Origin: Nocardioides campestrisoli
GTDB taxonomy: Bacteria > Actinomycetota > Actinomycetes > Propionibacteriales > Nocardioidaceae
NCBI RefSeq assembly: GCF_013624435.2
Contig: NZ_CP061768.1
Location: 1,208,001-1,272,000, forward strand
Length of the DNA stretch: 64,000 nucleotides
Reading direction: 5' to 3'
Shown: piece by piece, positions 21,724-32,698 of the stretch
Numbering within the stretch: position 1 is the stretch's first letter
How the letters are laid out: each line of letters starts with the position of its first letter
Notes under the pieces: model-generated
Database searches by the model: none
What the model saw: the letters and a program-made list of their open reading frames with translations, nothing else
Told to the model about the DNA's origin: nothing
Position numbers and translations under genes: made by a program

Positions 21724-22113
21724 TCAGCGGGCTTCGAGCTGCAGCACGACGATGTCGGGGTCGTGCGACTCCACCTCGACGATGCCGGGGCGGTCCAGGA
21801 CCAGCTCGTGCTCGGAGGCGCCCTCGGAGAAGGAGATCTCCTGCTCGGGGGTGGAGTGCACGTGCAGCTCGCCCTCGCGGTCCGAGTCGATCTCCAGGGT
21901 CACCGGCTCGCCCACCGAGACCTTGACCCGCTCCCCGGCCGGAGTGATGCTGTCGCCCTCCACGGTGACCTGGATCGACGTCGGCTCCGAGGTGCTCTCG
22001 TCCGGGGTCGCGGTGCTCGAGTCCTCCGAGCAGCCGGTGAGTCCGAGCAGCGCGAGTCCGGAGATGGCCGCCGCGGCGGTGAGGCGCAGTCGCGGACCGA
22101 GGGGGGCAGACAT
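21724..22113 (-). CDS. Cupredoxin-like lipoprotein
   Basis: This 129-aa protein has a type II signal peptide with lipobox LTGC (Cys at about residue 28), followed by a Ser/Thr/Glu-rich linker and a beta-sandwich resembling EfeO-N/cupredoxin-like domains. The pattern is GEPVTLEIDSDREGELHVHS ... VEVESHDPDIVVLQLE. The two His-containing positions (HVH and SHD) could bind metal, but the classical blue-copper Cys and Met are absent. It is exported and membrane-anchored, and co-oriented with the polytopic protein 1 bp downstream. Confidence 0.75.
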   Translation of the reverse strand: MSAPLGPRLRLTAAAAISGLALLGLTGCSEDSSTATPDESTSEPTSIQVTVEGDSITPAGERVKVSVGEPVTLEIDSDREGELHVHSTPEQEISFSEGASEHELVLDRPGIVEVESHDPDIVVLQLEAR

Positions 22114-22191
22114 GTGGGCGTTCCTCTCATGCAGTGGTCTCGTTCTGCCAGAATCCCATGTGGACGAAACTCGGGCGACGGAAGGGCAGAC

Positions 22192-23703
22192 ATGAGGGAC
22201 CGGCTGAGGTCGCGGGACCTGGCGTTCCTGGCCACGGACTCGCCAGCCACGCCGATGCACAACGCGACCCTCGAGATCTTCGAGCCCGGACCACGCGGGT
22301 TCGAGTACTCCCACGTGCTGGAGCTGATCGCCGAGCGGATCTCCTACGTGCCGCGGTACCGCCAGCGTCTGCAGGCCGTCCCGGGTCGGCTGGCCAACCC
22401 GGTGTGGGTCGACGACGAGGAGTTCGACCTGAGCTACCACGTGCGTCGCTCGGCGCTTCCCCGGCCGGGCAACGAGGACCAGCTGCGCGAGCTCACCGCC
22501 CGGATCGTCTCCCGGTCCCTGGACCGGACCCGCCCGTTGTGGGAGGTCTACGTGATCGAGGGGCTCGCCGAGGGTCGGGTCGCGATCCTGGCCAAGTCGC
22601 ACCAGATCCTGGTCGACGGGGTGGAGACCGTCGACCTCGGTCAGGTGATGCTCGACGTGAACCCCGACCAGGAGCCGCTGGGCCTCGACGAGTGGCGCCC
22701 GGCACGGGCGCCCACCCCCGCCTCCCTGATCGCCTCCGCGGTGCGGGAGAGCCTGGAGCGTCCGAGCACGCTGGTCAGCACCGCCCGCGGCAACGTGGGG
22801 GCGCTGCTGCGCACCGCCGACGCGGCACGGACCCGGGCCACGCACGTCGCGGGCGCGCTCGCCAACCGCAGGCCGGCCCCCGACACCCCGGTCACCGGGT
22901 CGCTCTCCCAGCAGCGGCGGGTGGTGACGATCGCCACCGACCTGGCCGACTACCGCCAGGTGCGCCGGGTGCACGGCACCAGCGTCAACGACGTGGTGCT
23001 GGCCACGGTCACCGGCGCGCTGCGGGCCTGGCTGATGACCCGGGACGAGGCGCTGCACGGGATCAAGCGGCTCAAGGCGGTCGTGCCCATGTCGGTGATC
23101 GACGACGAGCTCGAGGCGACCTCGATGGGCACCCAGGTGACCGGGCACGAGGTCTACCTGCCCGTGGGCGAGCCCAGTGCCGTGGTGCGGCTGCTCCAGG
23201 TCAGCTACGGGTTCCACAACCACCGCGAGACCGGTCGTGCGGTGGCGGCACAGCGGCTGGCCGGCATCGCCGGCTTCGCCCCGACGACCTTCCACGCACT
23301 CGGCTCCCGGGTGGCGGCAGCCGAGCTGCGGCGCGGCTTCCACCTCTCGGTGACCAACGTCCCCGGCCCCCAGTTCCCGCTCTACGCGGCCGGCGCGCGG
23401 ATGCTGGAGAGCTATCCGGTGCACCCGCTGCAGCCGGGCCACGCGCTGGCCATCGGGGTGACCTCGTACGACGGCAAGGTCTTCTACGGCCTCACCGTCG
23501 ACCGGGACCTGGTGCCTGACGCCGACGTCCTGGGGCAGTGCGTGGTGGAGGCGCTGGAGGAGCTCAAGGACTCCGCCAGCGACTCGCGTCCTCGCGCTCC
23601 GCGGGGCCGGCGCCGGACCGGGTCACCGACCCGTCGCGACCGCAAGGAGGGGAGCCGGCCGGCCGGCACGCCCCCGGCGAGCCCCCGGGAGGAGAGCACG
23701 TGA
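22192..23703 (+). CDS. WS/DGAT-type wax ester synthase/acyl-CoA:diacylglycerol acyltransferase
   Basis: This 503-aa member of the WES_acyltransf family makes wax esters or triacylglycerol from acyl-CoA. It has the condensation-like N-terminal domain, the strand motif RTRPLWEVYVIEGL and the C-terminal domain with SVTNVPGPQFPLYAAGARM-type sequence. The active-site motif HHxxxDG reads HQILVDG here (His137, Gln138, Asp142, Gly143), so the second His is Gln. This may change or abolish catalysis. The C-terminal 45 residues are Arg/Pro-rich. It overlaps the next gene by 4 bp. Confidence 0.85.
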   Translation: MRDRLRSRDLAFLATDSPATPMHNATLEIFEPGPRGFEYSHVLELIAERISYVPRYRQRLQAVPGRLANPVWVDDEEFDLSYHVRRSALPRPGNEDQLRELTARIVSRSLDRTRPLWEVYVIEGLAEGRVAILAKSHQILVDGVETVDLGQVMLDVNPDQEPLGLDEWRPARAPTPASLIASAVRESLERPSTLVSTARGNVGALLRTADAARTRATHVAGALANRRPAPDTPVTGSLSQQRRVVTIATDLADYRQVRRVHGTSVNDVVLATVTGALRAWLMTRDEALHGIKRLKAVVPMSVIDDELEATSMGTQVTGHEVYLPVGEPSAVVRLLQVSYGFHNHRETGRAVAAQRLAGIAGFAPTTFHALGSRVAAAELRRGFHLSVTNVPGPQFPLYAAGARMLESYPVHPLQPGHALAIGVTSYDGKVFYGLTVDRDLVPDADVLGQCVVEALEELKDSASDSRPRAPRGRRRTGSPTRRDRKEGSRPAGTPPASPREEST

Positions 23704-24062
23704 GCGGTCGTCTCTACCTGCCCACGACCCGGGCCGGGCTGGGCCGGCTGGTCGCCACCGGCGAGCTGCCGGAGGACGAGCTCGCCCCGGAGGGACCGGT
23801 GCAGGCCGAGGGCGAGGACGAGGAGGCGGAGTACGCCGCGCTGATGACCGCGGCCGACCTCTCCACCGCCCTTGCTGCGACCCGGGCGGAGGCCGGGCTG
23901 CGCCGGGTCGTGCTCGTCGCAGAGCCCGGGCACCCCGCGGGGCCGGTCCGGCTGAGCGACGTGGTCGCCGTCCACCTGGACACCGAGGACCGGGACGAGG
24001 CCGACGACCCGGACGACGACCTGGCCTGGTTCGCGCCCGAGGAGCTCCCGCACCTGATCTGA
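23700..24062 (+). CDS. Small actinobacterial protein (DUF6912-like)
   Basis: This 120-aa soluble protein begins VSGRLYLPTTRAGLGRLVAT. The RLYLP-T start, the central alanine-rich helix and the acidic DLAWFAPEEL tail match my memory of the DUF6912 family, whose function is unknown. The GTG start overlaps the acyltransferase stop by 4 bp, which fixes the start and suggests co-expression. Confidence 0.7.
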   Translation: MSGRLYLPTTRAGLGRLVATGELPEDELAPEGPVQAEGEDEEAEYAALMTAADLSTALAATRAEAGLRRVVLVAEPGHPAGPVRLSDVVAVHLDTEDRDEADDPDDDLAWFAPEELPHLI

Positions 24063-24117
24063 CCCGGCGGTGCCCCGGCGGTGTCGCCGCTCACCCGGGC
24101 GCGGCTATCGTCGCGGG

Positions 24118-25746
<1,629 letters not shown>

Positions 25747-25821
25747 GCGGGCCGGCGCAGGCGTGCGGGCAGCCCGCGCCGCCGATGTGCTCCGTGCGCG
25801 GTGCTGGGGGAGAATGGCGGC

Positions 25822-26211
25822 ATGCCCCACCTGCTCGGCCTGCTCCACCCGAACCTGCCGGATCCGGGTGTCCTGGGTCTGAACGCCTCGGGTCTGAACG
25901 CACTGCACATGGGCGCCCTGCATCCCTTCGAGCAGGCGCTCACCGTGCTGCTCGCCTTCGGGCCGTTCGTGCTGCTGGGGTTCGTCGTGTGGTGGCGCGG
26001 TCGCGCCGACGCGCGGGAGGAGGCCGGGCTCTCGGGTGGCTCAGACGACTCCGGCGCCTCAGACGCCGGCGAGGTAGTCCCGACCGACCCGGACCTCGAC
26101 GTCGAGGGCCTTGACCAGCAGGTCGCGGATGAGCGCCTCGAGCTTCCCGCCGACCAGCGGGATGCGGATCCCGATGTCGAGCGAGACCGTCTCGGTCGTC
26201 GTCCCACCTGA
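25822..26211 (+). CDS. Possible small single-TM membrane protein
   Basis: This 129-aa reading frame has one good membrane helix (TVLLAFGPFVLLGFVVWW, about residues 41-58) after a Leu/Pro/Gly-rich leader. Its last ~50 codons lie antisense to the DUF2505 gene and read as a highly acidic tail. That tail is probably forced by the opposite-strand coding. A real, shorter protein whose end invades the neighbouring gene is plausible. I do not recognise it. Confidence 0.45.
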   Translation: MPHLLGLLHPNLPDPGVLGLNASGLNALHMGALHPFEQALTVLLAFGPFVLLGFVVWWRGRADAREEAGLSGGSDDSGASDAGEVVPTDPDLDVEGLDQQVADERLELPADQRDADPDVERDRLGRRPT

Positions 26212-26544
26212 CTCGGTCAGCACCGCCGTCCCGGTGATCTCGCCCGGCTTGCCGGGGATCTCCACGCGGTAGTCGGCCCGCTCGTGGTCGTGCCAGGTCT
26301 CGGTCTGGACGACCTCGATCCGGTCCCCGACCACCTTCGCGGCGAAGGACGGGATGCCGCGCGCCTCCAGCACCCGGGAGACGGTGACCGACGTCGTGGC
26401 GCCCTCGGTCTCCACCTCGACGCTGGACTCGAGCGCCTTCTGGCCCTGGCAGACCTGCTGGCGGAACGCGGGGTCCCGGAGCATGGCTGCCACCTCCTCC
26501 AGCGGGGCGGGATAGGTGAGCTGGTGGGTCAGTCGCGTGGTCAT
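26059..26544 (-). CDS. DUF2505 family protein
   Basis: This 161-aa protein has the DUF2505 pattern: MTTRLTHQLTYPAPLEEVAA, FRQQVCQGQKALESSVEVE, and a C-terminal GGKLEALIRDLLVKALDVE. The fold is START/polyketide-cyclase-like, a hydrophobic-ligand cavity, but the function is unknown. It faces away from the NAD-glutamate dehydrogenase gene. Confidence 0.9.
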   Translation of the reverse strand: MTTRLTHQLTYPAPLEEVAAMLRDPAFRQQVCQGQKALESSVEVETEGATTSVTVSRVLEARGIPSFAAKVVGDRIEVVQTETWHDHERADYRVEIPGKPGEITGTAVLTESGGTTTETVSLDIGIRIPLVGGKLEALIRDLLVKALDVEVRVGRDYLAGV

Positions 26545-26637
26545 CCGGCCATTCTGACGGGTCGCCGGGCGGACGGCGTGACGCGCCGAGGACGGTGCGT
26601 GTTGTGCCCGTCACAGCCGTGTGCCTAGGGTCGGGTC

Positions 26638-29600
26638 GTGGGCTCACAGGTGGAGGACGAGAAGGCGGAGCTGTTGGAGCAGGCTGCAGGCCACGGGTCG
26701 GCGGCAGGCACGAGCGAGGGAGCCGGCGAGGAGACCGACGTGCTGCTGCCGTCGTACTACCGCCACGTCGCCCCCGAGGACGTGGCCGAGCGGAGCCCGG
26801 CCGACCTGTACGGCGCCTGGGCCAGCCACCTGCAGGTCGCCGCCGCTCGTCCCCAGGGCCGCGCCGTGGTTCGGGTGAGCACCCCCGACGTGGAGGGCAG
26901 CGGCTGGTCGGCGCGCGGGCACTCGGTGGTGGAGATCGTCACCGACGACATGCCGTTCCTGGTCGACTCGGTGACCATGGAGCTGACCCGCTCCGGCTCG
27001 GCCGTGCACGGGGTGGTCCACCCTCGCTTCCTGGTCGAGCGGGACATCACCGGGCGGCTGGAGGCGGTGCACCCGGTCGACGAGACCGAGGTGACCACCG
27101 CGGCCCAGGAGCGGGGCCGGGTGATCGAGTCGTGGATGCACGTGGAGATCGACCGGCTCGTCGACGAGACCGACGCGACTGCGCTGGAGGAGCGGCTGCA
27201 GCGGGTGCTGCAGGACGTCCGGGACGCCGTGGAGGACTGGGGCCGGATGCGGGCCGAGGCCGAGAGCGTGGTCGAGCAGCTGCGTACCCAGCCCCCGGAC
27301 CTGCCGGCGTACGAGGTCGAGCAGGGCGCCGCGCTCCTGGGTTGGCTGGCCGCAGACCACTTCACCTTCCTGGGCTACCGCGAGTACAAGCTGGAGACCG
27401 ACGAGCGCGGTGCCCTGCTCCGCGCCGTCCCCGGCACCGGTCTGGGCATCCTGCGCGCCGACCCCGACATGACCGGGGAGTCCTCGCGGCTGCCGGAGAT
27501 CGCCGCCCGGAAGGCGGCGGAGCCGACGTTGCTCGTGCTCACCAAGGCGAACTCGCTGGCCACCGTGCACCGGCCCGCCTACCTCGACTACGTCGGCGTG
27601 AAGACCTTCGACGACCAGGGACGCGTGGTCGGGGAGCGCCGGTTCCTCGGGCTCCTCTCCAGCGGCGCCTACACCGAGTCGATCACCCGGATCCCGCTGC
27701 TGCGGGAGAAGGCCGAGCAGGTGCTGGCCCGGGTCGGCTTCGACCGGCGCAGCCACGCCGGCAAGGAGCTGATGGACACCCTGGAGAACTACCCGCGCGA
27801 CGAGCTCTTCCACACCCCGCTGGACGAGCTGGTGCCGATCGCGGAGAGCATGATGCACGCCGGCCAGCGCCGCCAGCTGCGGGCGTTCCTGCGTCGCGAC
27901 ACCTACGGGCGCTACGTCTCCGCGCTGATCTACCTGCCGCGCGACCGGTACAACACCGGCGTCCGCGAGCGGTTCGCGGCGATCCTGCGCGAGCAGCTCG
28001 GCGGTGACCACGTCGAGTTCACCGCCCGGGTCAACGAGTCCGTCACCGCCCGGGTGCACTTCGTGGTGCACCCCGGTCCCGACGGGGCCATCGCCGACTT
28101 CGACCCGGCCGCGATCGAGCGGGCGCTCAGCGAGGCGTCCCGCTCCTGGACCGACGACCTGCGCACCGAGCTCGTCGCCCAGTTCGGCGAGCACGAGGGG
28201 TCGCGGCTCGCACGCACGTACGCAGGCGCCTTCCCCGAGGCGTTCAAGGAGGACTTCACCCCGGCGCGGGCCGCCCAGGACGTCGCCCGGCTGGAGGCTC
28301 TGGAGCCCGGCGGTCCGCTCGACCTGGTGCTGGCCGCCGACGAGGACCCGAGGCGGCGCAGCCAGGCGCGGCTCAAGATCTTCCGGATCGGCGACCCGCT
28401 GTCGCTCTCCCAGGTGCTGCCGACGATCTCCTCCCTCGGTGTCGAGGTGGTCGACGAGCGTCCCTACCAGCTGGAGGGGCTGCCCGAGACGACCCACATC
28501 TACGAGTTCGGGCTGCGCGACGAGCGGGCCATGGTGCCCGGCGCCGCCGAGCTCGCGGTCGACACCCTGCGCGCCATCTGGGCGGGGTTCAACGAGACCG
28601 ACGGCTTCAACACCCTGGTGCTCTCCGCGGGACTGACCTGGCGCCAGGCGACCGTGCTGCGGGCCTACGCCCGCTACATGCGGCAGGGCGGTACGCCGTT
28701 CGCGCTCTCCTCGATCCAGGCGGCGCTGCGCACCAACCTGGACATCACCCGGCTGCTCGTCCGGCTCTTCGAGGCCCGCTTCGACCCGGCCGGGACGCAG
28801 GAGGTGGCCGCGATCGAGGAGAAGCTGGCCGCCGCGCTGGACGACGTCGTCAGCCTGGACCACGACCGGATCCTGCGCTCCTACCTGACCCACATCCAGG
28901 CCACGCTGCGGACGAACTTCTTCCGGCCCCTCGACGACGACCCGGAGCGCGGCCCACGTCCCTATCTCTCCCTCAAGCTCGACCCCTCCGCGATCCCCGA
29001 CCTGCCGCAGCCGCGGCCGGCGTTCGAGATCTTCGTCTACTCGCCCCGGGTCGAGGGCGTGCACCTGCGGTTCGGCGCGGTGGCCCGCGGCGGCCTGCGC
29101 TGGTCGGACCGTCGCGACGACTTCCGCACCGAGGTGCTCGGCCTGGTCAAGGCGCAGATGGTGAAGAACACCGTGATCGTGCCGGTCGGCGCGAAGGGCG
29201 GCTTCGTGGCCAAGCAGCTGCCCGACCCCTCCGACCGCGAGGCCTGGCTGGCCGAGGGGATCGCCTGCTACCGCACCTTCATCCAGGGCCTGCTGGACGT
29301 CACGGACAACCTGGTGGACGGGCGTACGGTGCCGCCCCCGTCGGTGGTGCGCCACGACGGCGACGACGCCTACCTGGTGGTGGCCGCGGACAAGGGCACG
29401 GCGTCGTTCTCCGACATCGCCAACGAGGTGGCCAAGGACTACGGCTTCTGGCTCGGGGACGCCTTCGCTTCGGGCGGCTCGGTGGGCTACGACCACAAGA
29501 AGATGGGGATCACCGCCCGCGGCGCCTGGGTCTCGGTCCAGCGGCACTTCCGCGAGCGCGGCGTGGACTGCCAGAGCGAGGACTTCACCTGCGTGGGCAT

Positions 29601-31494
29601 CGGGGACATGTCCGGCGACGTCTTCGGCAACGGCATGCTCTGCTCCGAGCACATCCGGCTGGTGGCCGCCTTCGACCACCGCGACATCTTCCTGGACCCC
29701 GACCCCGACGCCGCCACGTCGTACGCCGAGCGGAAGCGGCTCTTCGACCTGCCGCGCTCGAGCTGGCGCGACTACGACCCGGAGCTCATCTCGGCCGGCG
29801 GCGGCGTGCACAGCCGGGCGAGCAAGTCGATCCCGCTCAACGACGCGGTCCGGCGGGCGCTGGGCATCGCCGACGACGTGGCGTCGATGACGCCGGCCGA
29901 GCTGATGCGGGCGATCCTCACCAGCCCCGTCGACCTGCTGTGGAACGGCGGGATCGGCACCTACGTCAAGGCCCGGAGCGAGAGCCACGCCGACGCCGGG
30001 GACAAGGCCAACGACGCGATCCGGGTCGACGGCGCCGACCTGCGGGCCGGCTGCGTCGGTGAGGGCGGGAACCTCGGGTTCACCCAGCGCGGACGGATCG
30101 AGTACAGCCTGCACGGGCGCGAGGGTGCGGGCGGTCGGATCAACACCGACTTCATCGACAACTCCGCCGGCGTGGACACCTCCGACCACGAGGTCAACAT
30201 CAAGATCCTGCTCGACCGGGCGGTCGACGCCGGGCGACTCGACGGCGAGGACCGCAACCGGCTCCTGGCGGAGATGACCGACGAGGTCGCGACCCTGGTG
30301 CTCCGCGACAACTACGAGCAGAACCTCACCCTGGCCAACGCCGCCAGCCAGGCGCCGGCAATGCTGCACGTGCACGAGGACTGGATGCGCGAGCTCGAGG
30401 CCCGCGGCGTCCTGGACCGTGAGCTGGAGGCGCTTCCCGACCGCACCGAGGTGCGGCGCCGCATCGAGAGGGGGGAGGGGCTGACCACGCCCGAGCTCTC
30501 GGTGCTGATGTCGTACACGAAGATCGTGCTGGCCGATGAGCTCCTGGACAGCGAGCTGCCCGAGGACCCGTACCTGGCCCTCGACCTGATCACCTACTTC
30601 CCCTCCCGGATGCACCAGGACTACCGCGCCCAGATGATGGAGCACCCGCTGCGGCGGCAGATCATCACCACCCAGGTGGTCAACGCGCTCGTCAACGGTG
30701 CGGGCCTCACCTACTGGTCGAGGCTGGGCCGCGAGACGGGCGCCAGCGCCGCCGAGCTGACCCGGGCCAACTTCGTCGCCCGGGAGCTCTTCGGCTCGCT
30801 GGCGCTGCGCCGCCGGCTGGAGGAGGAGGACAACCGGCTCCCGGCCGCGGTGCAGACGCAGATCCGGCTGGAGATGCGGACGCTGGTCGAGCGCGCCTCC
30901 CGCTGGCTGGTCACCCACCGGCGACCCCTGCACAGCGAGGAGCTGGTCGACACGCTCAGCGTGCCGGTGCAGCGGGCGATGGGCGACCTGCCGGACCTGC
31001 TCGTGGGTCGTGAGCGGGCGGCGTACGAGCAGCGCCGGGACCAGCTGCTCGAGCACGGGGTGCCGGAGGAGCTCGCGGTGCGGGTGGCCGGGCTGCCTGC
31101 TTGCTACGCGCTGCTCTCGATCGTGGAGACCGCGCAGAGCCAGGAGCTCGACCCGTACGAGGTCGCCCAGGTGCACTTCGCGCTGGGGGAGCGGCTCGCG
31201 CTGCCGATGCTGGTCCAGCGGATCCAGCAGCTGCCGCGCGACGACCGCTGGCAGACGATGGCCCGCGCGGCCCTGCGCGACGACCTGTACGCCGTGCACG
31301 CCGAGCTCACCCTCCGGGTGCTGGCCTCGGGGGAGCACGAGTCCGCCGAGCGCCGGGTGGCGGACTGGGAGGAGAAGCGGTCCGACGCGGTGGCGCACGC
31401 CGTGCGGATGCTGGAGCAGATCTGCCTGGACGAGGACGCCGACCTGGCGCGGATGTCGGTCGCGCTGCGGGTGGTGCGCGGCCTGCTCGACTGA
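26638..31494 (+). CDS. gdh: NAD-specific glutamate dehydrogenase, large (180-kDa class)
   Basis: This 1618-aa protein matches the usual ~1600-residue length of the GDH180 class, which deaminates glutamate to 2-oxoglutarate with NAD. The N-terminal ~700 residues hold the regulatory domains and the centre holds the catalytic domain (RGGLRWSDRRDDFRTEVLGL, VGAKGGFVAK, then a nucleotide-binding CVGIGDMSGDVFGNGML). The C-terminal ~500 residues are the helical domain of this class. The GTG start is directly after the promoter-sized gap. It links amino-acid catabolism, including that of PruA-derived glutamate, to the TCA cycle. Confidence 0.96.
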   Translation: MGSQVEDEKAELLEQAAGHGSAAGTSEGAGEETDVLLPSYYRHVAPEDVAERSPADLYGAWASHLQVAAARPQGRAVVRVSTPDVEGSGWSARGHSVVEIVTDDMPFLVDSVTMELTRSGSAVHGVVHPRFLVERDITGRLEAVHPVDETEVTTAAQERGRVIESWMHVEIDRLVDETDATALEERLQRVLQDVRDAVEDWGRMRAEAESVVEQLRTQPPDLPAYEVEQGAALLGWLAADHFTFLGYREYKLETDERGALLRAVPGTGLGILRADPDMTGESSRLPEIAARKAAEPTLLVLTKANSLATVHRPAYLDYVGVKTFDDQGRVVGERRFLGLLSSGAYTESITRIPLLREKAEQVLARVGFDRRSHAGKELMDTLENYPRDELFHTPLDELVPIAESMMHAGQRRQLRAFLRRDTYGRYVSALIYLPRDRYNTGVRERFAAILREQLGGDHVEFTARVNESVTARVHFVVHPGPDGAIADFDPAAIERALSEASRSWTDDLRTELVAQFGEHEGSRLARTYAGAFPEAFKEDFTPARAAQDVARLEALEPGGPLDLVLAADEDPRRRSQARLKIFRIGDPLSLSQVLPTISSLGVEVVDERPYQLEGLPETTHIYEFGLRDERAMVPGAAELAVDTLRAIWAGFNETDGFNTLVLSAGLTWRQATVLRAYARYMRQGGTPFALSSIQAALRTNLDITRLLVRLFEARFDPAGTQEVAAIEEKLAAALDDVVSLDHDRILRSYLTHIQATLRTNFFRPLDDDPERGPRPYLSLKLDPSAIPDLPQPRPAFEIFVYSPRVEGVHLRFGAVARGGLRWSDRRDDFRTEVLGLVKAQMVKNTVIVPVGAKGGFVAKQLPDPSDREAWLAEGIACYRTFIQGLLDVTDNLVDGRTVPPPSVVRHDGDDAYLVVAADKGTASFSDIANEVAKDYGFWLGDAFASGGSVGYDHKKMGITARGAWVSVQRHFRERGVDCQSEDFTCVGIGDMSGDVFGNGMLCSEHIRLVAAFDHRDIFLDPDPDAATSYAERKRLFDLPRSSWRDYDPELISAGGGVHSRASKSIPLNDAVRRALGIADDVASMTPAELMRAILTSPVDLLWNGGIGTYVKARSESHADAGDKANDAIRVDGADLRAGCVGEGGNLGFTQRGRIEYSLHGREGAGGRINTDFIDNSAGVDTSDHEVNIKILLDRAVDAGRLDGEDRNRLLAEMTDEVATLVLRDNYEQNLTLANAASQAPAMLHVHEDWMRELEARGVLDRELEALPDRTEVRRRIERGEGLTTPELSVLMSYTKIVLADELLDSELPEDPYLALDLITYFPSRMHQDYRAQMMEHPLRRQIITTQVVNALVNGAGLTYWSRLGRETGASAAELTRANFVARELFGSLALRRRLEEEDNRLPAAVQTQIRLEMRTLVERASRWLVTHRRPLHSEELVDTLSVPVQRAMGDLPDLLVGRERAAYEQRRDQLLEHGVPEELAVRVAGLPACYALLSIVETAQSQELDPYEVAQVHFALGERLALPMLVQRIQQLPRDDRWQTMARAALRDDLYAVHAELTLRVLASGEHESAERRVADWEEKRSDAVAHAVRMLEQICLDEDADLARMSVALRVVRGLLD

Positions 31495-31497
31495 GTC

Positions 31498-31515
31498 TCG
31501 ACCGGGGCCCGGTCG
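31498..31515. terminator. Possible hairpin between converging gdh and ku genes
   Basis: The sequence cgaccggggcccggtcgg, just after the gdh stop, folds into a short GC-rich stem with almost no loop. It overlaps the 24-bp gap between the converging genes. No U-tract is present on either strand, so its action as a terminator is uncertain. Confidence 0.3.
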
Positions 31516-31518
31516 GGG

Positions 31519-32574
31519 TCAGCTCGCCTTCCGGGTCTCCGCCTTCTTGGCCGTGCTCTTCTTGGCGGCGGACTTGGCGGCCGTCTTCTTCGCGGGGGCC
31601 TTCTTGGCCGACGACTTCTTCGCCGTCGAGCTGCTCGTGGACTTGCTCGTGGACTTGGCCGTCGACTTCGCCGACGTCTTCTTCGCCGCGGTCTTCTTCG
31701 CCGCGGTCTTCCTGGCCGGCTTCTCGTCGGTCTCGTCGGCCTCGTCCGCTTCGTCCGCTTCGTCCGTCTGGTCCTCGGGCTCCTCGTCGGCGACGTCCTC
31801 GCCGCGCGCCTTCTTGGCCGCGGCGACCGACTTCTGCAGCGCGGCCAGCAGGTCGACCACCTCGCCGGAGCTCTTGGTCGAGGTGGCGGTCCGCTTGACC
31901 TCACCGCCCTCGATCTTGGCGCTGACGAGTGCCTCGACCGCCTCGGCGTAGTCGTCCTCGAACTCCGTGGGGTCGAAGTCGCCGGCCAAGGTCTCGACCA
32001 GCATCTGCGCCATCTTGACCTCGCCGGACCGCACCTCGCCGGCGTCGACCGAGAAGTCGGGGGTGCGGATCTCGTCGGGCCACATCATCGTCTGCAGGAC
32101 GATCACGTCGTCGCGCACGCGGAGCACCGCGACCGAGGTGCGCTGGCGCAGGGCGACGGTGACCACGGCCATCCGGTCGGCCTCCTGGAGCGCCTGGCGC
32201 AGCAGTGCGTACGGCTTCGCCCCGGTCTTCTCCGGCTCCAGGTAGTAGCTCTTCTCGAAGAGCATCGGGTCGATCTGGTCGCTGGGCACGAACTTCTCCA
32301 CCGCGATCTCGCGCGAGGAGGTGAGCGGCAGCTGCGCCAGGTCGTCGTCGGTGAGGATGACCATCTCGCCGTCCTCGGTCTCGTACCCCTTGGCGATGTC
32401 GGCGTAGGCGACCTCCTCGCCGTCGATCGAGCAGACCCGCTGGTACTTGATCCGCCCGCCGTCCTTCGCGTGCACCTGCCGGAACGACACGTCGTGGGAC
32501 TCCGTGGCCGAGTAGAGCTTGACCGGCACGTTGACCAGCCCGAACGAGACCGAGCCCTTCCAGATCGCGCGCAT
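31519..32574 (-). CDS. ku: Ku DNA end-binding protein (NHEJ)
   Basis: This 351-aa homodimeric Ku encircles broken DNA ends and recruits LigD. The core (about 1-255) begins MRAIWKGSVSFGLVNVPVKL and has the typical ALLRQALQEADRMAVVTVAL and MMWPDEIR segments. After the core comes an acidic run rich in DEADE, then a ~55-residue Lys/Ala/Ser tail of repeated AKK and TSK units. Extended basic Ku tails in actinobacteria bind DNA without ends and promote threading. The gene is divergent from the ligase gene, 124 bp away. Confidence 0.96.
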   Translation of the reverse strand: MRAIWKGSVSFGLVNVPVKLYSATESHDVSFRQVHAKDGGRIKYQRVCSIDGEEVAYADIAKGYETEDGEMVILTDDDLAQLPLTSSREIAVEKFVPSDQIDPMLFEKSYYLEPEKTGAKPYALLRQALQEADRMAVVTVALRQRTSVAVLRVRDDVIVLQTMMWPDEIRTPDFSVDAGEVRSGEVKMAQMLVETLAGDFDPTEFEDDYAEAVEALVSAKIEGGEVKRTATSTKSSGEVVDLLAALQKSVAAAKKARGEDVADEEPEDQTDEADEADEADETDEKPARKTAAKKTAAKKTSAKSTAKSTSKSTSSSTAKKSSAKKAPAKKTAAKSAAKKSTAKKAETRKAS

Positions 32575-32698
32575 GTCGTCTCCCTCTGCTCTCGTGCTGC
32601 CTCGTACGGCTGCGGGTGGCCTCGGATGCCTCGTGTGATGGTGGTGCTGGTCTGACCCAGTATCGCCAGAGGTACCCCCAGTCGGCGAGGATGAACCG

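Noticed and set aside
26644..31398. 1584-codon minus-strand frame opposite the glutamate dehydrogenase gene
   Set aside because: It is a low-complexity His/Val/Gly/Arg shadow of the gdh codons; the plus-strand product matches the GDH180 class along its full length.
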